NCBI RefSeq assembly: GCF_024357955.1
Contig: NZ_JANEYT010000047.1
Span: forward strand, 1-36,364
Direction of reading: 5' to 3'
Length of the DNA: 36,364 bases
Origin: Photobacterium pectinilyticum
Lineage (GTDB): Bacteria > Pseudomonadota > Gammaproteobacteria > Enterobacterales > Vibrionaceae
This document shows positions 17,570 to 25,679 of the stretch, piece after piece. The notes beneath the pieces are model-generated. The model saw only the letters and a program-made list of their open reading frames with translations. It searched no databases and was not told the origin of the DNA. The number at the start of each line of letters is the position of its first letter. The stretch's first letter is position 1. Position numbers and translations under genes: made by a program.

Positions 17570-18979
17570 ATGACGGAATCTATCAACGTAGATGTTGTTG
17601 TACTCGGTGGTGGACCTGGTGGGTATACAGCCGCTTTTAGAGCGGCCGATCTTGGATTGTCAGTATGTCTTGTTGAAAAACGTGACACACTGGGTGGCGT
17701 TTGTGTCAATGTAGGCTGCATTCCTTCAAAGACCCTGCTTCATGCCGCATCGCTCATTGAGCATGCCAAACATGGAGCGAGTATGGGTATTTCGTTTACT
17801 GAGCCTAATATCGATATTGACGCATTACGAGCCCATAAAGAGGGAACAATTTCCAACCTTACCCAAGGTATCGCCAATTTAAGTAAAGCGAGAAAAGTTG
17901 TTCGCGTGCAAGGAGCAGGGCTATTTATTGGCGAGCATACACTTTCGGTGAAAGGCGATGTTGAGCAACATGTAAACTTCAAGCACGCCATTATTGCGAC
18001 GGGCTCCCATTCAGTTAAATTACCGATAGCGCCAGATGACTCAAGAGTATGGGATTCGACTGACGCACTGTCTTTGCAATGTGTTCCAGAGACGATGCTG
18101 ATCGTTGGTGGCGGGATCATCGGATTAGAAATGGCGCAGGTATACTCGGCGCTAGGCACGGAGATAACGATTGTCGAGGCACAAGAGCAAATTATCCCTG
18201 CCGCCGATAAAGACATCGTCCAACCGCTTGTGAAAGCGACCAAAAAGACGTACCAACTGCTGACGAAAACCAAAGTGGCCAATATGGAGGCGCAGCCTGA
18301 AGGCATTGCTGTTTCCTTTGAAGGTAAGAAAGCCCCAGAGCATGCTGTTTTTGATGCGGTATTAGTTGCCGTTGGTCGTCGCCCGAATACAACCGGTATT
18401 GGCTTGGAAGACATCGGTGTTGCCGTCAATGAGCAAGGGCTTGTTGAAGTTAATGACCGCATGCAAACCTCAGTACCTCATATTTTCGCGATTGGCGATA
18501 TTGTTAAGGGGCCAATGCTCGCACATAAGGCGACCCACGAAGGTAAGGTTGCCTCGGAAGTGATTGCCGGATTGGATGCAACATTTCATCCTGCTGCAAT
18601 CCCATCGGTTGCTTACACCAGCCCTGAAGTCGCTTGGGTCGGTTTAACCGAGAAAGAAGCCAAGCAGCAGGGTATTGATTACAGCACGGGTAAAGTACCG
18701 TGGCTTGTCAGTGGCCGTGCACAAAGTGTTGGCGCAACCAATGGCGTTACTAAAGCGCTGTTTGATAAAGAATCTGGTGCGCTACTTGGGGCCGGTATTT
18801 GCGGTGAGAATGCGGGGGAACTTATTCACGAAGCGGCTGCAGCCCTTGAACTGGGCGGTACGGCTAAAGACATCGCCCATACCGTGCATGCACACCCAAC
18901 ATTGGCCGAAACCTTTGCCTTTGCGGCAGAAGTCGTTGAAGGGTCGATGACGGATATGCTGCCTAGTAGAAGACGCTAG
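17570..18979 (+). CDS. lpd: dihydrolipoamide dehydrogenase (E3), stand-alone copy
   Basis: An FAD-dependent enzyme that reoxidises protein-bound dihydrolipoamide with NAD+ in 2-oxoacid dehydrogenase complexes or the glycine-cleavage system. The 469 residues show the full class-I disulfide oxidoreductase plan: FAD-binding VVVLGGGPGGYTAAFRAADL, redox disulfide GVCVNVGCIPSK (Cys45 and Cys50), NAD-binding LIVGGGIIGLEMAQVYSALG, the second FAD motif FAIGDIVKGPMLAHKA, and the C-terminal base HAHPTLAE. AGAAGG precedes the ATG. No E1 or E2 gene is adjacent, so its partner complex is unknown. It sits about 375 bases before iolB in the same direction; a link to inositol use is possible but not shown. 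Confidence 0.93.
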   Translation: MTESINVDVVVLGGGPGGYTAAFRAADLGLSVCLVEKRDTLGGVCVNVGCIPSKTLLHAASLIEHAKHGASMGISFTEPNIDIDALRAHKEGTISNLTQGIANLSKARKVVRVQGAGLFIGEHTLSVKGDVEQHVNFKHAIIATGSHSVKLPIAPDDSRVWDSTDALSLQCVPETMLIVGGGIIGLEMAQVYSALGTEITIVEAQEQIIPAADKDIVQPLVKATKKTYQLLTKTKVANMEAQPEGIAVSFEGKKAPEHAVFDAVLVAVGRRPNTTGIGLEDIGVAVNEQGLVEVNDRMQTSVPHIFAIGDIVKGPMLAHKATHEGKVASEVIAGLDATFHPAAIPSVAYTSPEVAWVGLTEKEAKQQGIDYSTGKVPWLVSGRAQSVGATNGVTKALFDKESGALLGAGICGENAGELIHEAAAALELGGTAKDIAHTVHAHPTLAETFAFAAEVVEGSMTDMLPSRRR

Positions 18980-19014
18980 GGTTATATTCATTATTCTTTT
19001 ATTTACTGTTACCC

Positions 19015-19052
19015 CATCGAGCTAGGCAAACCGTCTGGCTCGATGTCTTTCT
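19015..19052 (+). terminator. probable terminator of lpd
   Basis: CATCGAGC (19015-19022) pairs with GCTCGATG (19038-19045), followed by TCTTTCT. It lies 36 bases after the lpd stop and would separate lpd from iolB. Confidence 0.55.
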
Positions 19053-19272
19053 AATGGCTTCTATTTTCATAATTACTGAATGCCCAGAAGACACTGGCTT
19101 ACGTTTAATCGCTAATAATTCCGCCAACTTATACCTCACCTGTCACAGTCTTTAAAATTTACTTTTTGAGCATTGATGAACAATTTTTTATGCCAACTAT
19201 TGCATCACTCGATAAGAAATTTTCGTCATGTTACCTTGCCCACAAAATGAACCATATGTTTCATAATCGAAT

Positions 19273-19318
19273 TGAAAAGATTTTTTCATTCCCATATTAT
19301 TTTGAAAAATATTTACGA
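19273..19318 (+). promoter_or_regulatory. candidate IolR operators before iolB
   Basis: TGAAAAGATTTTTTCA (19273-19288) fits the TGAAA-N6-TTTCA pattern seen elsewhere in the cluster. TGAAAAATATTTACGA (19303-19318) has one good half. Both lie within 85 bases of the iolB start. Binding by IolR is inferred. Confidence 0.55.
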
Positions 19319-19354
19319 ACCTATATAACGATTACAAGCATTGGGAAGGCCGCC

Positions 19355-20179
19355 ATGTCAAAACTGCTCTCAAAATACCATGCCCCTGATCAGCATGGTA
19401 ATACCCAAACAATTACCCCAGAAAGTGCGCAATGGGGTTATGTTGGATTTAAAGCGTTTGAACTTGAATGCGGCCAAAGTTTAGAGTTACCAGCCAGCGA
19501 TGATGAAGTGTGTTTAGTGCTGGTGGGCGGTTTTGCCACGGTTACGACTCAATCTGAAACGTTCGAAAACATCGGTGACCGAATGGGGCCGTTTGAGCGC
19601 AAGAAACCTTATGCTGTCTACGTTGCCAAAGGTGAGGCGATTACCGTTGTGGCCAATACCCAGCTAGAACTTGCAGTGTGTACCGCGCCAGGGCATGGTA
19701 ATTATCCAACCCGTTTGATCGAACCAGATGATATTGATGCTGAACAGCGCGGTGTCGGGAATAATAAGCGTTATGTCCATAATATTCTGCCTGACTACAA
19801 AGAAGCTGATAGTTTGCTGGTCGTAGAAGTGTATACCGATGAAGGTTGCACCAGCTCGTATCCAAGCCATAAACATGATCAAGATGCAGAGCCCAATGAA
19901 ACCTATCTCGAAGAAACTTATTATCACCGTTTGAACCCTTCACAAGGGTTCTGCATGCAGCGTGTTTATACCGATGATCGTTCATTGGACGAGTGCATGG
20001 CGGTTTACGATAAAGACGTCGTTCAAGCCCCTAAGGGTTATCATCCGGTGGCAACTATTGCAGGCTACGACAGCTATTACCTCAATGTAATGGCAGGGCC
20101 TACGCGTAAATGGTTGTTTACTTGGGAAGATGACCATCAATGGATAAATGAAGAAAAATATGAAAGAAAACATCAATAA
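19355..20179 (+). CDS. iolB: 5-deoxy-glucuronate isomerase
   Basis: It converts 5-deoxy-D-glucuronate to 2-deoxy-5-keto-D-gluconate in the inositol pathway. The 274 residues, starting at MSKLLSKYHAPDQHG, match the family length. The frame stays open 63 codons further upstream, but that part is AT-rich, holds the operators and has no homology-like sequence; GGGAAGG precedes the chosen ATG. The cupin metal ligands appear in SSYPSHKHDQ and TYLEETYYHRL (His, His, Glu, His). The C-terminus has VVQAPKGYHPV and VMAGPTRKWLF, both typical of IolB. iolG follows after 24 bases. Confidence 0.95.
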   Translation: MSKLLSKYHAPDQHGNTQTITPESAQWGYVGFKAFELECGQSLELPASDDEVCLVLVGGFATVTTQSETFENIGDRMGPFERKKPYAVYVAKGEAITVVANTQLELAVCTAPGHGNYPTRLIEPDDIDAEQRGVGNNKRYVHNILPDYKEADSLLVVEVYTDEGCTSSYPSHKHDQDAEPNETYLEETYYHRLNPSQGFCMQRVYTDDRSLDECMAVYDKDVVQAPKGYHPVATIAGYDSYYLNVMAGPTRKWLFTWEDDHQWINEEKYERKHQ

Positions 20180-20203
20180 TTAATTTCGGCAAAGGAGTGA
20201 GAC

Positions 20204-21187
20204 ATGTTTAATATTGCGTTATTTGGCGCTGGCAGGATTGGCCAAGTGCATGCTGTAAATATTGCAAAGCATCCCAAGACAACACTGTATTCAATCATCG
20301 ACCCCTATGTTGAGGGTGCGAACAAGCTTGCCGAAGAATATGGCGCGCAAGTACAAGAGATCGAGCAAGCAATGACCGATCCGAATGTACACGCAGTATG
20401 TATTTGCTCTGCAACCCATACACATGCAGACCTTATTGAAATGGCCGCCGCACATGGGAAAGTCATTTTCTGTGAAAAGCCAATTGATTTAGATCTTAGT
20501 CGTGTCCGTGATTGTTTAGCGACAGTACGTAAGCATGGCACACCGATGATGGTTGGTTTCAACCGCCGTTATGACCCACAATTCAGAACTGTGAAGAACC
20601 AGCTAAATGCAGGTGTTATCGGTCAGCCGGAATCACTAGTGATCACCTCTCGTGATCCGTCGCCACCACCTGCAGAATATTCCAAAGTATCTGGTGGTAT
20701 GTTCCGTGATATGACTATCCATGATTTGGATATGGCTCGTTTCATCATGGGTGAAGATCCTGTTTCGATCACAGCACACGGCAGCTGCATGGTTGATCCT
20801 GCTATCGGTGAAGCAGGGGACATCGACACCGCTGTGTTGGTGCTTAGCTTCCCATCAGGTGCGATTGCAACTATTAATAACAGCCGTCGTTCCGGTTACG
20901 GTTATGATCAGCGCCTTGAATTGCATGGCTCGAAAGGTTTGCTACAGGCACACAACGTTACAGAGAACTTGGTACAGCACTGGGGTGAAGAAGGCTGCGT
21001 AGCTGCAAAACCTCAGCACTTTTTCCTTGAGCGTTATGAAGCTGCTTATGTTGCAGAATGGCAGGACTTTGTTGACGTGCTTGAAGGTAAAGATCCTGAA
21101 TGTGGCGGTGCGGATGGTGAATTTGCCCTTGTCATGGCTGATGCGGCCCTTGAGTCGATGAAGCAAGGCAAAACTATCAAGCTGTAA
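20204..21187 (+). CDS. iolG: myo-inositol 2-dehydrogenase
   Basis: An NAD-dependent oxidoreductase of the GFO/IDH/MocA family that performs the first pathway step, inositol to scyllo-inosose. The 327 residues begin with the Rossmann motif FGAGRIGQVHA. The catalytic region EKPID (Lys near 92) and the Asp/His pair in RDMTIHDLDMARF (Asp169, His173) are present, followed by the C-terminal domain motif INNSRRSGYGYDQRLELHGS. AAAGGAGTGAG is a strong ribosome-binding site. It forms an operon with iolB and ends at a strong terminator. Convergent iolR is on the other strand. Confidence 0.95.
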   Translation: MFNIALFGAGRIGQVHAVNIAKHPKTTLYSIIDPYVEGANKLAEEYGAQVQEIEQAMTDPNVHAVCICSATHTHADLIEMAAAHGKVIFCEKPIDLDLSRVRDCLATVRKHGTPMMVGFNRRYDPQFRTVKNQLNAGVIGQPESLVITSRDPSPPPAEYSKVSGGMFRDMTIHDLDMARFIMGEDPVSITAHGSCMVDPAIGEAGDIDTAVLVLSFPSGAIATINNSRRSGYGYDQRLELHGSKGLLQAHNVTENLVQHWGEEGCVAAKPQHFFLERYEAAYVAEWQDFVDVLEGKDPECGGADGEFALVMADAALESMKQGKTIKL

Positions 21188-21271
21188 TGTTTAAAAAGCC
21201 TCCTGAGTGATGACGGGAATGGGGTGACAGTTACCCCCCAATGACACTGCCCCAAAAAGTTAATCACTCTC

Positions 21272-21297
21272 TAAGCCCCGCAGTGCGGGGCTTTTTC
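21272..21297 (+). terminator. intrinsic terminator of iolBG
   Basis: AGCCCCGCA pairs with TGCGGGGCT around a single-base centre, followed by TTTTTCT. It lies between the convergent iolG and iolR ends and may serve both. Confidence 0.85.
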
Positions 21298-21390
21298 TGT
21301 TAACGTCTTTTTGATTTTTTACCACTTTGTCGTAGGACGGCAGTCATTAATGAATTATGAAGTGATAAAAAGAGTAGGAAAGGGAAAGGC

Positions 21391-22248
21391 TTAGCTCAGA
21401 ACGTTGATTTCAAGATCGTTACTTGCGCCTTGTCGATAGGCCAACGAAACTGCCAGTGTTTGTGCAAGGCACAAAGAAGCTGATTGGGAGCGGAAAGCTT
21501 CGACCTGGGCTTCTTTCACCACAAAGCACACATCACTGAAGGTGGCTAATGGGCTAACTTGGCTGTCGGTGATTACAATTTGTTTGGCACCGGCTTGCGA
21601 GGCAACCTCGCTGAGAGTGACAGTCTCTTGCGCATAAGGGCTAAAGCTGATGGATAGTACTGCATCATTAGGGCCAATCATCGAGAGTTGTTCTTTGAAC
21701 ATACCGCCTAACCCATCGATCAGGAATGCGCGGCGCTCAAGGTGACGTAATGCATAGGTGAGATAAGATGCGACGCTGAAAGAGCGTCTCAAGCCGATAA
21801 GGTAGATGTTATCAGCATTCATTAATATCTCGACCGCTTCTTCAAGCTTGTCTGTTGGTGTTTGCGCAGCAAGGTGATTCATTGCTTGTGCGTTCGCACG
21901 GGCGAACTCTTGCAAAATCATGGCCGGACTTTCAGGTGCGCTTTGTTCAGCGTCGAGCTCTTTGAAGAGTTTAGCTCGCTCGGTATAGCTTACTGTTTCT
22001 TCTACAAGGTTACGGCGAAACAGCTGTTTCATATCGTTAAAGCCGTTGAAACCAAATGCGTTGGCAAAACGGATCAAAGTAGAAGGGGGGACTTCAGCTT
22101 GGCTGGCAATTACTGCAACAGTGTCGAAAGCGACACTGTTGGAGTTATCTAGCACATAACGCGCGACCTGCTGTAAACGCTTGCTAAGATCGCTATAACG
22201 CGTTCTAATTTGATCTTGCAGTTCGGTAAGGTTATTGGCAACAGACAT
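21391..22248 (-). CDS. iolR: RpiR/MurR-family repressor of inositol genes
   Basis: A regulator of 285 residues with an N-terminal RpiR helix-turn-helix (QVARYVLDNSNSVAFDTVAV to VPPSTLIRFANAFGFNGFND) and a C-terminal SIS sugar-phosphate-binding domain (NIYLIGLRRSFSVASYLTYA, DAVLSISFSPYAQETVTLSE, IVITDSQVSPLATFSD). In Enterobacteria the inositol repressor IolR is of this family. It would sense a phosphorylated pathway intermediate; the ligand is not known from sequence. AAGGGAG precedes the ATG. An operator-like palindrome at 22303-22318 suggests autoregulation. Confidence 0.88.
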   Translation of the reverse strand: MSVANNLTELQDQIRTRYSDLSKRLQQVARYVLDNSNSVAFDTVAVIASQAEVPPSTLIRFANAFGFNGFNDMKQLFRRNLVEETVSYTERAKLFKELDAEQSAPESPAMILQEFARANAQAMNHLAAQTPTDKLEEAVEILMNADNIYLIGLRRSFSVASYLTYALRHLERRAFLIDGLGGMFKEQLSMIGPNDAVLSISFSPYAQETVTLSEVASQAGAKQIVITDSQVSPLATFSDVCFVVKEAQVEAFRSQSASLCLAQTLAVSLAYRQGASNDLEINVLS

Positions 22249-22302
22249 CTCATACTCCCTTCAATTGCTCCTTTATGTATTGTAATAGCTAAGACACCAG
22301 TA

Positions 22303-22318
22303 TGAAACATATTTTTCA
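22303..22318 (-). promoter_or_regulatory. candidate IolR operator before iolR
   Basis: TGAAACATATTTTTCA fits TGAAA-N6-TTTCA. It is 55-70 bases before the iolR start codon, so it may serve autoregulation. Confidence 0.6.
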
Positions 22319-22476
22319 TATAATGCTGAGTATATGCATAATTAGAATATACATTCCAAATATTATTGGCAGAAAAGTACGGTTTTGAGTTGAGTGGAAA
22401 CCTAAACTGCGCAGGTGATGTCTTTCTGCCTGATTGGCCATGATTCCGTGAGATAAATCGGGATTTGAAAATGAAG

Positions 22477-22513
22477 AAAGTGATATGTTGAAAATTTCAA
22501 CATATCACTTTTT
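22477..22513 (+). repeat. 17-base perfect inverted repeat with T-run
   Basis: AAAGTGATATGTTGAAA (22477-22493) and TTTCAACATATCACTTT (22495-22511) are perfect complements around a single A, with T continuing to 22513. No plus-strand gene precedes it, so it is either a terminator of a small RNA made from the iolR upstream region or a large operator. The 318-base iolR-ASCH gap otherwise contains only the IolR operator. Confidence 0.7.
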
Positions 22514-22566
22514 ACAATTGAATCTATAACGCTGCTATATTTTTAATCGGATTTCGAGCCAAAATC

Positions 22567-23040
22567 ATGGATGAAAGAAGTAAATTATATCTAGAACAAT
22601 ATCTTAGTACTCTGCCTGATGAAGTTGCATCAAAGTACACCTCATTTAGCGCAGATTATTTTTGTGCCGATGAATACAATGCAAATGTATGTGCTGATCT
22701 CATATTACGTGGTGAAAAAAGAGTATCGTGCAGCTTAGACATTTGGTACAGCGAACAAGGTGAAAGCATGCCTGAAGTTGGTCATCTTCAGGTTGTAACC
22801 AATTGGGATGGTACGCCAGTTTGTATCACAGAAATAACCTCGGTATCAAAGTGCAAATACAATGAAGTAACGGCAGAATTTGCAGCGTTAGAGGGAGAGG
22901 GCGATAAGACTCTAGGTTGGTGGGAAAAAGCGCATTGGGACTTCTTTTCAAAAGAGTGCGAAGAACTCAATATCAGCCTATCAGAAGACATGCTACTTGT
23001 CTTAGAGCAGTTCAAAACTGTGTACCCACAAAAAATATAA
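22567..23040 (+). CDS. ASCH-domain protein
   Basis: A small cytoplasmic protein of 157 residues with an ASCH domain, a PUA-like fold linked to RNA or nucleoside binding. Recognisable parts are ILRGEKRVSCSL, MPEVGHLQVVTNWDGTPVCI, FAALEGEGDKTLGWWEKAHW, and FFSKECEEL. Some members hydrolyse modified cytidines, but function here is unproven. The ribosome-binding site is weak. It is one of four genes unrelated to inositol in the middle of the iol cluster. Confidence 0.8.
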   Translation: MDERSKLYLEQYLSTLPDEVASKYTSFSADYFCADEYNANVCADLILRGEKRVSCSLDIWYSEQGESMPEVGHLQVVTNWDGTPVCITEITSVSKCKYNEVTAEFAALEGEGDKTLGWWEKAHWDFFSKECEELNISLSEDMLLVLEQFKTVYPQKI

Positions 23041-23195
23041 CAAGCATATATGAGGGATTATCAACACTTGGTATTTTTCGTTCTATTTCAGTTTAAGTGT
23101 TTATGGCACAATCGTTTAGGTTGGGTGGTCGCGTTGTTCACCTTAATGCGGCTATGTGTCAGAGTGCCTCATTATACGAAGTAAATGGAGAGAGT

Positions 23196-23810
23196 ATGCG
23201 ATTTTTATACGTTATGGATCCCATGTGCGCTTGGTGTTATGGGTTTCAACCGGAACTAGAGAGATTTTTAGAACATTATCCTTCAGCTGACGTTGACTGG
23301 ATAATGGGAGGGTTAGCTCCTGACACAGAAGAGCCTATGAACGAAAACCTAAAGCAAGCGATCTCTTCTTATTGGCACGAAATAGAAAAAGTTTCCCAAG
23401 TAACGTTTAATCATAGTTACTGGGAGTTAAATACACCTTATCGTTCGACATACCAAGCTTGCCGAGCAGTGATATCAGCTGAAAAGTTAGCCGTAAAGAG
23501 TGCTCAAAAGATGGTAAGAGCTATTCAATTGGCTTATTACCGTGAAGCTAGAAACCCTTCTTTAGATCGAACGCTGATTGATTGTGCTAAGTCATTAGAT
23601 TTAAGTGAGCAGCAGTTTTTGGCGGCTCTTCATTCTAAGGAAACGGAATTGCGGCTTCGAGAACATCTAACTATTGCGCGTCATTTTCAGGTTAGTGGGT
23701 TTCCAGCTTTCTTTTATATCAATGAAGGTAAACAGGTTTACCCTTTAACTCTCGGTTTTTGCAAAGCTGACGAGCTTTTTGAACGCTTTACACTAATTCC
23801 TGAAGCGTGA
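23196..23810 (+). CDS. cytoplasmic DsbA-family thiol oxidoreductase-like protein
   Basis: A thioredoxin-fold protein of 204 residues, with the CxxC active site as DPMCAWCYGFQP near the N-terminus (Cys10, Cys13). An alpha-helical insert follows, and FQVSGFPAFFYINEG is the cis-proline strand (Gly-Phe-Pro). No signal peptide is visible, so it acts in the cytoplasm, like FrnE/DsbA-type isomerase homologues. ATG 23196 is chosen because GGAGAG lies just upstream and CAWC sits at the usual place; the frame upstream to 23097 has no such support. It is monocistronic or paired with the ASCH gene 155 bases upstream. Confidence 0.8.
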   Translation: MRFLYVMDPMCAWCYGFQPELERFLEHYPSADVDWIMGGLAPDTEEPMNENLKQAISSYWHEIEKVSQVTFNHSYWELNTPYRSTYQACRAVISAEKLAVKSAQKMVRAIQLAYYREARNPSLDRTLIDCAKSLDLSEQQFLAALHSKETELRLREHLTIARHFQVSGFPAFFYINEGKQVYPLTLGFCKADELFERFTLIPEA

Positions 23811-23934
23811 GTGCATACAACGTCTTTAAGGCGGTCACCTCGTTGGCCGGAAAAACTGAACTGATGTGGGTATATTCGGGAACGGATCGCTAGGTAAACA
23901 GGGGCTGTGCCTTACGTTATAGATACGCATTAAC

Positions 23935-24609
23935 TCAAACCGTTATTGCACAATAACCATCAATAATGGTCTGAATATTGGTATCGCCCGTGTTTCCCTG
24001 TTGAATACGACGATAATGGCCCAATGTTTTGTTTTTGTATTTTGTTGCGATTTCGGCTTGTTCGGTCGAATCAGATTGCCAAATGTTGCTACCGACAGCA
24101 CTGACTTGCTCACGGTCTCCGCGTGTCGATGAGACGAGCATAATTTCATAAAAACGACGATTGTCTTCGATGAGTACTTCGTGTTCTAGTCCAAAGTCTT
24201 GCTTAATCAATGTTTTGCGCAGCGTAAACTGATGATTAACCGGGCACAGTAAGAAATCAATATTACTATTTTGATGGTCCTGATGAATAGCTTCTACAAG
24301 TTCGCTCATTAAGTCACCCCCCACACCAGCAATGATGACCAATTGCTTACCGCTATATTGGTTTAGAGGGAGCTTTGCCACATCTTGGCAGTGGACTTTC
24401 CACGTGGCCTCAGGGTAGAAACGCTGAAGTTTTTGTTCCAATGCTGCCATCAGATCCGGAACAATATCAACAAAATGAACTGTTTTTGCTGCCTGTCGAG
24501 ACAAGAGCGCTGCACCGATAAAGCCATGGTCACAGCAACAATCCCAAACATGGGTATAGTTAGGTGTGACCATTTGCTCGATTTTCTTCAATCTTTTACT
24601 GAGTTTCAC
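23935..24609 (-). CDS. trmK: TrmK-like tRNA (adenine-N1) methyltransferase
   Basis: A SAM-dependent methyltransferase of 224 residues of the TrmK/YqfN family (COG2384), whose Bacillus member makes m1A at position 22 of tRNA. The Rossmann motif is VWDCCCDHGFIGAALLSRQA, followed by HFVDIVPDLMAALE and VIIAGVGGDLMSELVEAI, with LLCPVNHQFTLRK as the substrate-side motif. The start is GTG at 24607-24609, giving the family-typical KLSKRLKKIEQMV. The gene is convergent with the DsbA-like gene and divergent from the HD gene. Activity on tRNA is inferred from family only. Confidence 0.8.
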   Translation of the reverse strand: MKLSKRLKKIEQMVTPNYTHVWDCCCDHGFIGAALLSRQAAKTVHFVDIVPDLMAALEQKLQRFYPEATWKVHCQDVAKLPLNQYSGKQLVIIAGVGGDLMSELVEAIHQDHQNSNIDFLLCPVNHQFTLRKTLIKQDFGLEHEVLIEDNRRFYEIMLVSSTRGDREQVSAVGSNIWQSDSTEQAEIATKYKNKTLGHYRRIQQGNTGDTNIQTIIDGYCAITV

Positions 24610-24891
24610 GGGAATGCCTGATTAACGTTTTAAAACGCGCGCATTGTACTGGTTTTTACCCTTTTAGCGAAGTAGCTAAAGTGAATATAGTGCCACACCT
24701 GAGCAATGGCCTCTGCTTTTAGTAATGTGTTTGAGAATCGAGAAGGCTGTCGACATCTATGGTTTCCATTTCTTGTAATCGTATTTTCGCTTATGGTGCT
24801 TTACGTCTTTAAGGTACTATTTCTGTACTGTTTTATTAACAATTCAACTGGCGCTATCGTCTAGGTAGGTAAGGGGAGAACGGTACAAAAA

Positions 24892-25533
24892 ATGTTCGAA
24901 ACTAAGTTAGGAAATCAGTTAGAAAATCAGTTTGTTGAGTTTATCCAATCAGAAATGCAGCAAGATCTCGCTCATGATATGAATCATGTGCTTAGGGTCG
25001 TTAAAACGGCCAAAGAATTATGTGCAAGTGAAGGGGCGGTACTTGAAGTCGTCCTTCCTGCTGCTTACCTACATGATTGCTTTTCGTTTCCAAAGAATCA
25101 TCCAGATAGGGCGAAAAGCTCTCAGGTTGCGGCTAATAAAGCGGTGGAGTTCCTGGCTAGTATTGATTACCCCTCTCAATATTTTGAGGCAATTCACCAC
25201 GCTATTGTTACGCATAGCTTCAGCGCCAATATAGAGCCAAAAACACTAGAAGCTCAAATAGTTCAAGATGCAGACAGGCTAGATGCTTTAGGTGCCATTG
25301 GCATTGCAAGATGTATTCAGGTGAGTTCAAGCCTAGGTGTTAGCTTATATGATGCAGAAGATCCATTCAGTGAAGACAGAGATCTGAATGATCGGCTCTA
25401 CACCATCGATCATTTCTACACCAAGCTCTTTAAATTGAAAGATACGATGAACACGTTATCTGCAAAGGCTGAAGCAGAGAAACGTACCGTCTTTATGGAA
25501 GAATACCTAAAGCAGTTAGGCGCAGAGATTTAA
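24892..25533 (+). CDS. HD-domain phosphohydrolase (YedJ-like)
   Basis: A 213-residue metal-dependent hydrolase. The HD ligands are visible in order: His in AHDMNHVLRV, the His-Asp pair in AAYLHDCFSFPKNHPDRAK, His residues in AIHHAIVTHSFSA, and Asp in IVQDADRLDALGAIGIAR. The full-length pattern matches recalled E. coli YedJ. Family members remove phosphate from nucleotides, but the substrate here is unknown. GGGGAG precedes the ATG at a long spacing. It ends against the minus-strand terminator of the inositol ABC operon. Confidence 0.85.
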   Translation: MFETKLGNQLENQFVEFIQSEMQQDLAHDMNHVLRVVKTAKELCASEGAVLEVVLPAAYLHDCFSFPKNHPDRAKSSQVAANKAVEFLASIDYPSQYFEAIHHAIVTHSFSANIEPKTLEAQIVQDADRLDALGAIGIARCIQVSSSLGVSLYDAEDPFSEDRDLNDRLYTIDHFYTKLFKLKDTMNTLSAKAEAEKRTVFMEEYLKQLGAEI

Positions 25534-25546
25534 CACTTAGGTAAAT

Positions 25547-25582
25547 AAAAAAAGCCACGTAACCCTAGGGGAGATACGTGGC
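25547..25582 (-). terminator. intrinsic terminator of the inositol ABC operon
   Basis: GCCACGTA (25554-25561) and TACGTGGC (25575-25582) form the stem. On the minus strand a run of seven T follows (25547-25553). It lies about 100 bases after the permease stop, and may also act on the HD gene. Confidence 0.85.
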
Positions 25583-25679
25583 ACCTCAACGTGAAGTCCT
25601 ACAGTAAAGCTAATTCTTTATAGGCCAAGTTGTATTTATTTTTATGTACTCGTCTTTATGCACTTATTAAGGGCAATGA

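Noticed and set aside
17740..18462. 240-codon open frame on the minus strand
   Set aside because: It lies wholly inside lpd, whose motifs are complete. The translation is Ser/Thr/Pro-rich with no recognisable domain, so it is a shadow frame.
19166..19354. N-terminal extension of IolB
   Set aside because: The open frame upstream of 19355 contains the operators, is AT-rich and gives a protein 63 residues longer than the family; the internal ATG has the ribosome-binding site.
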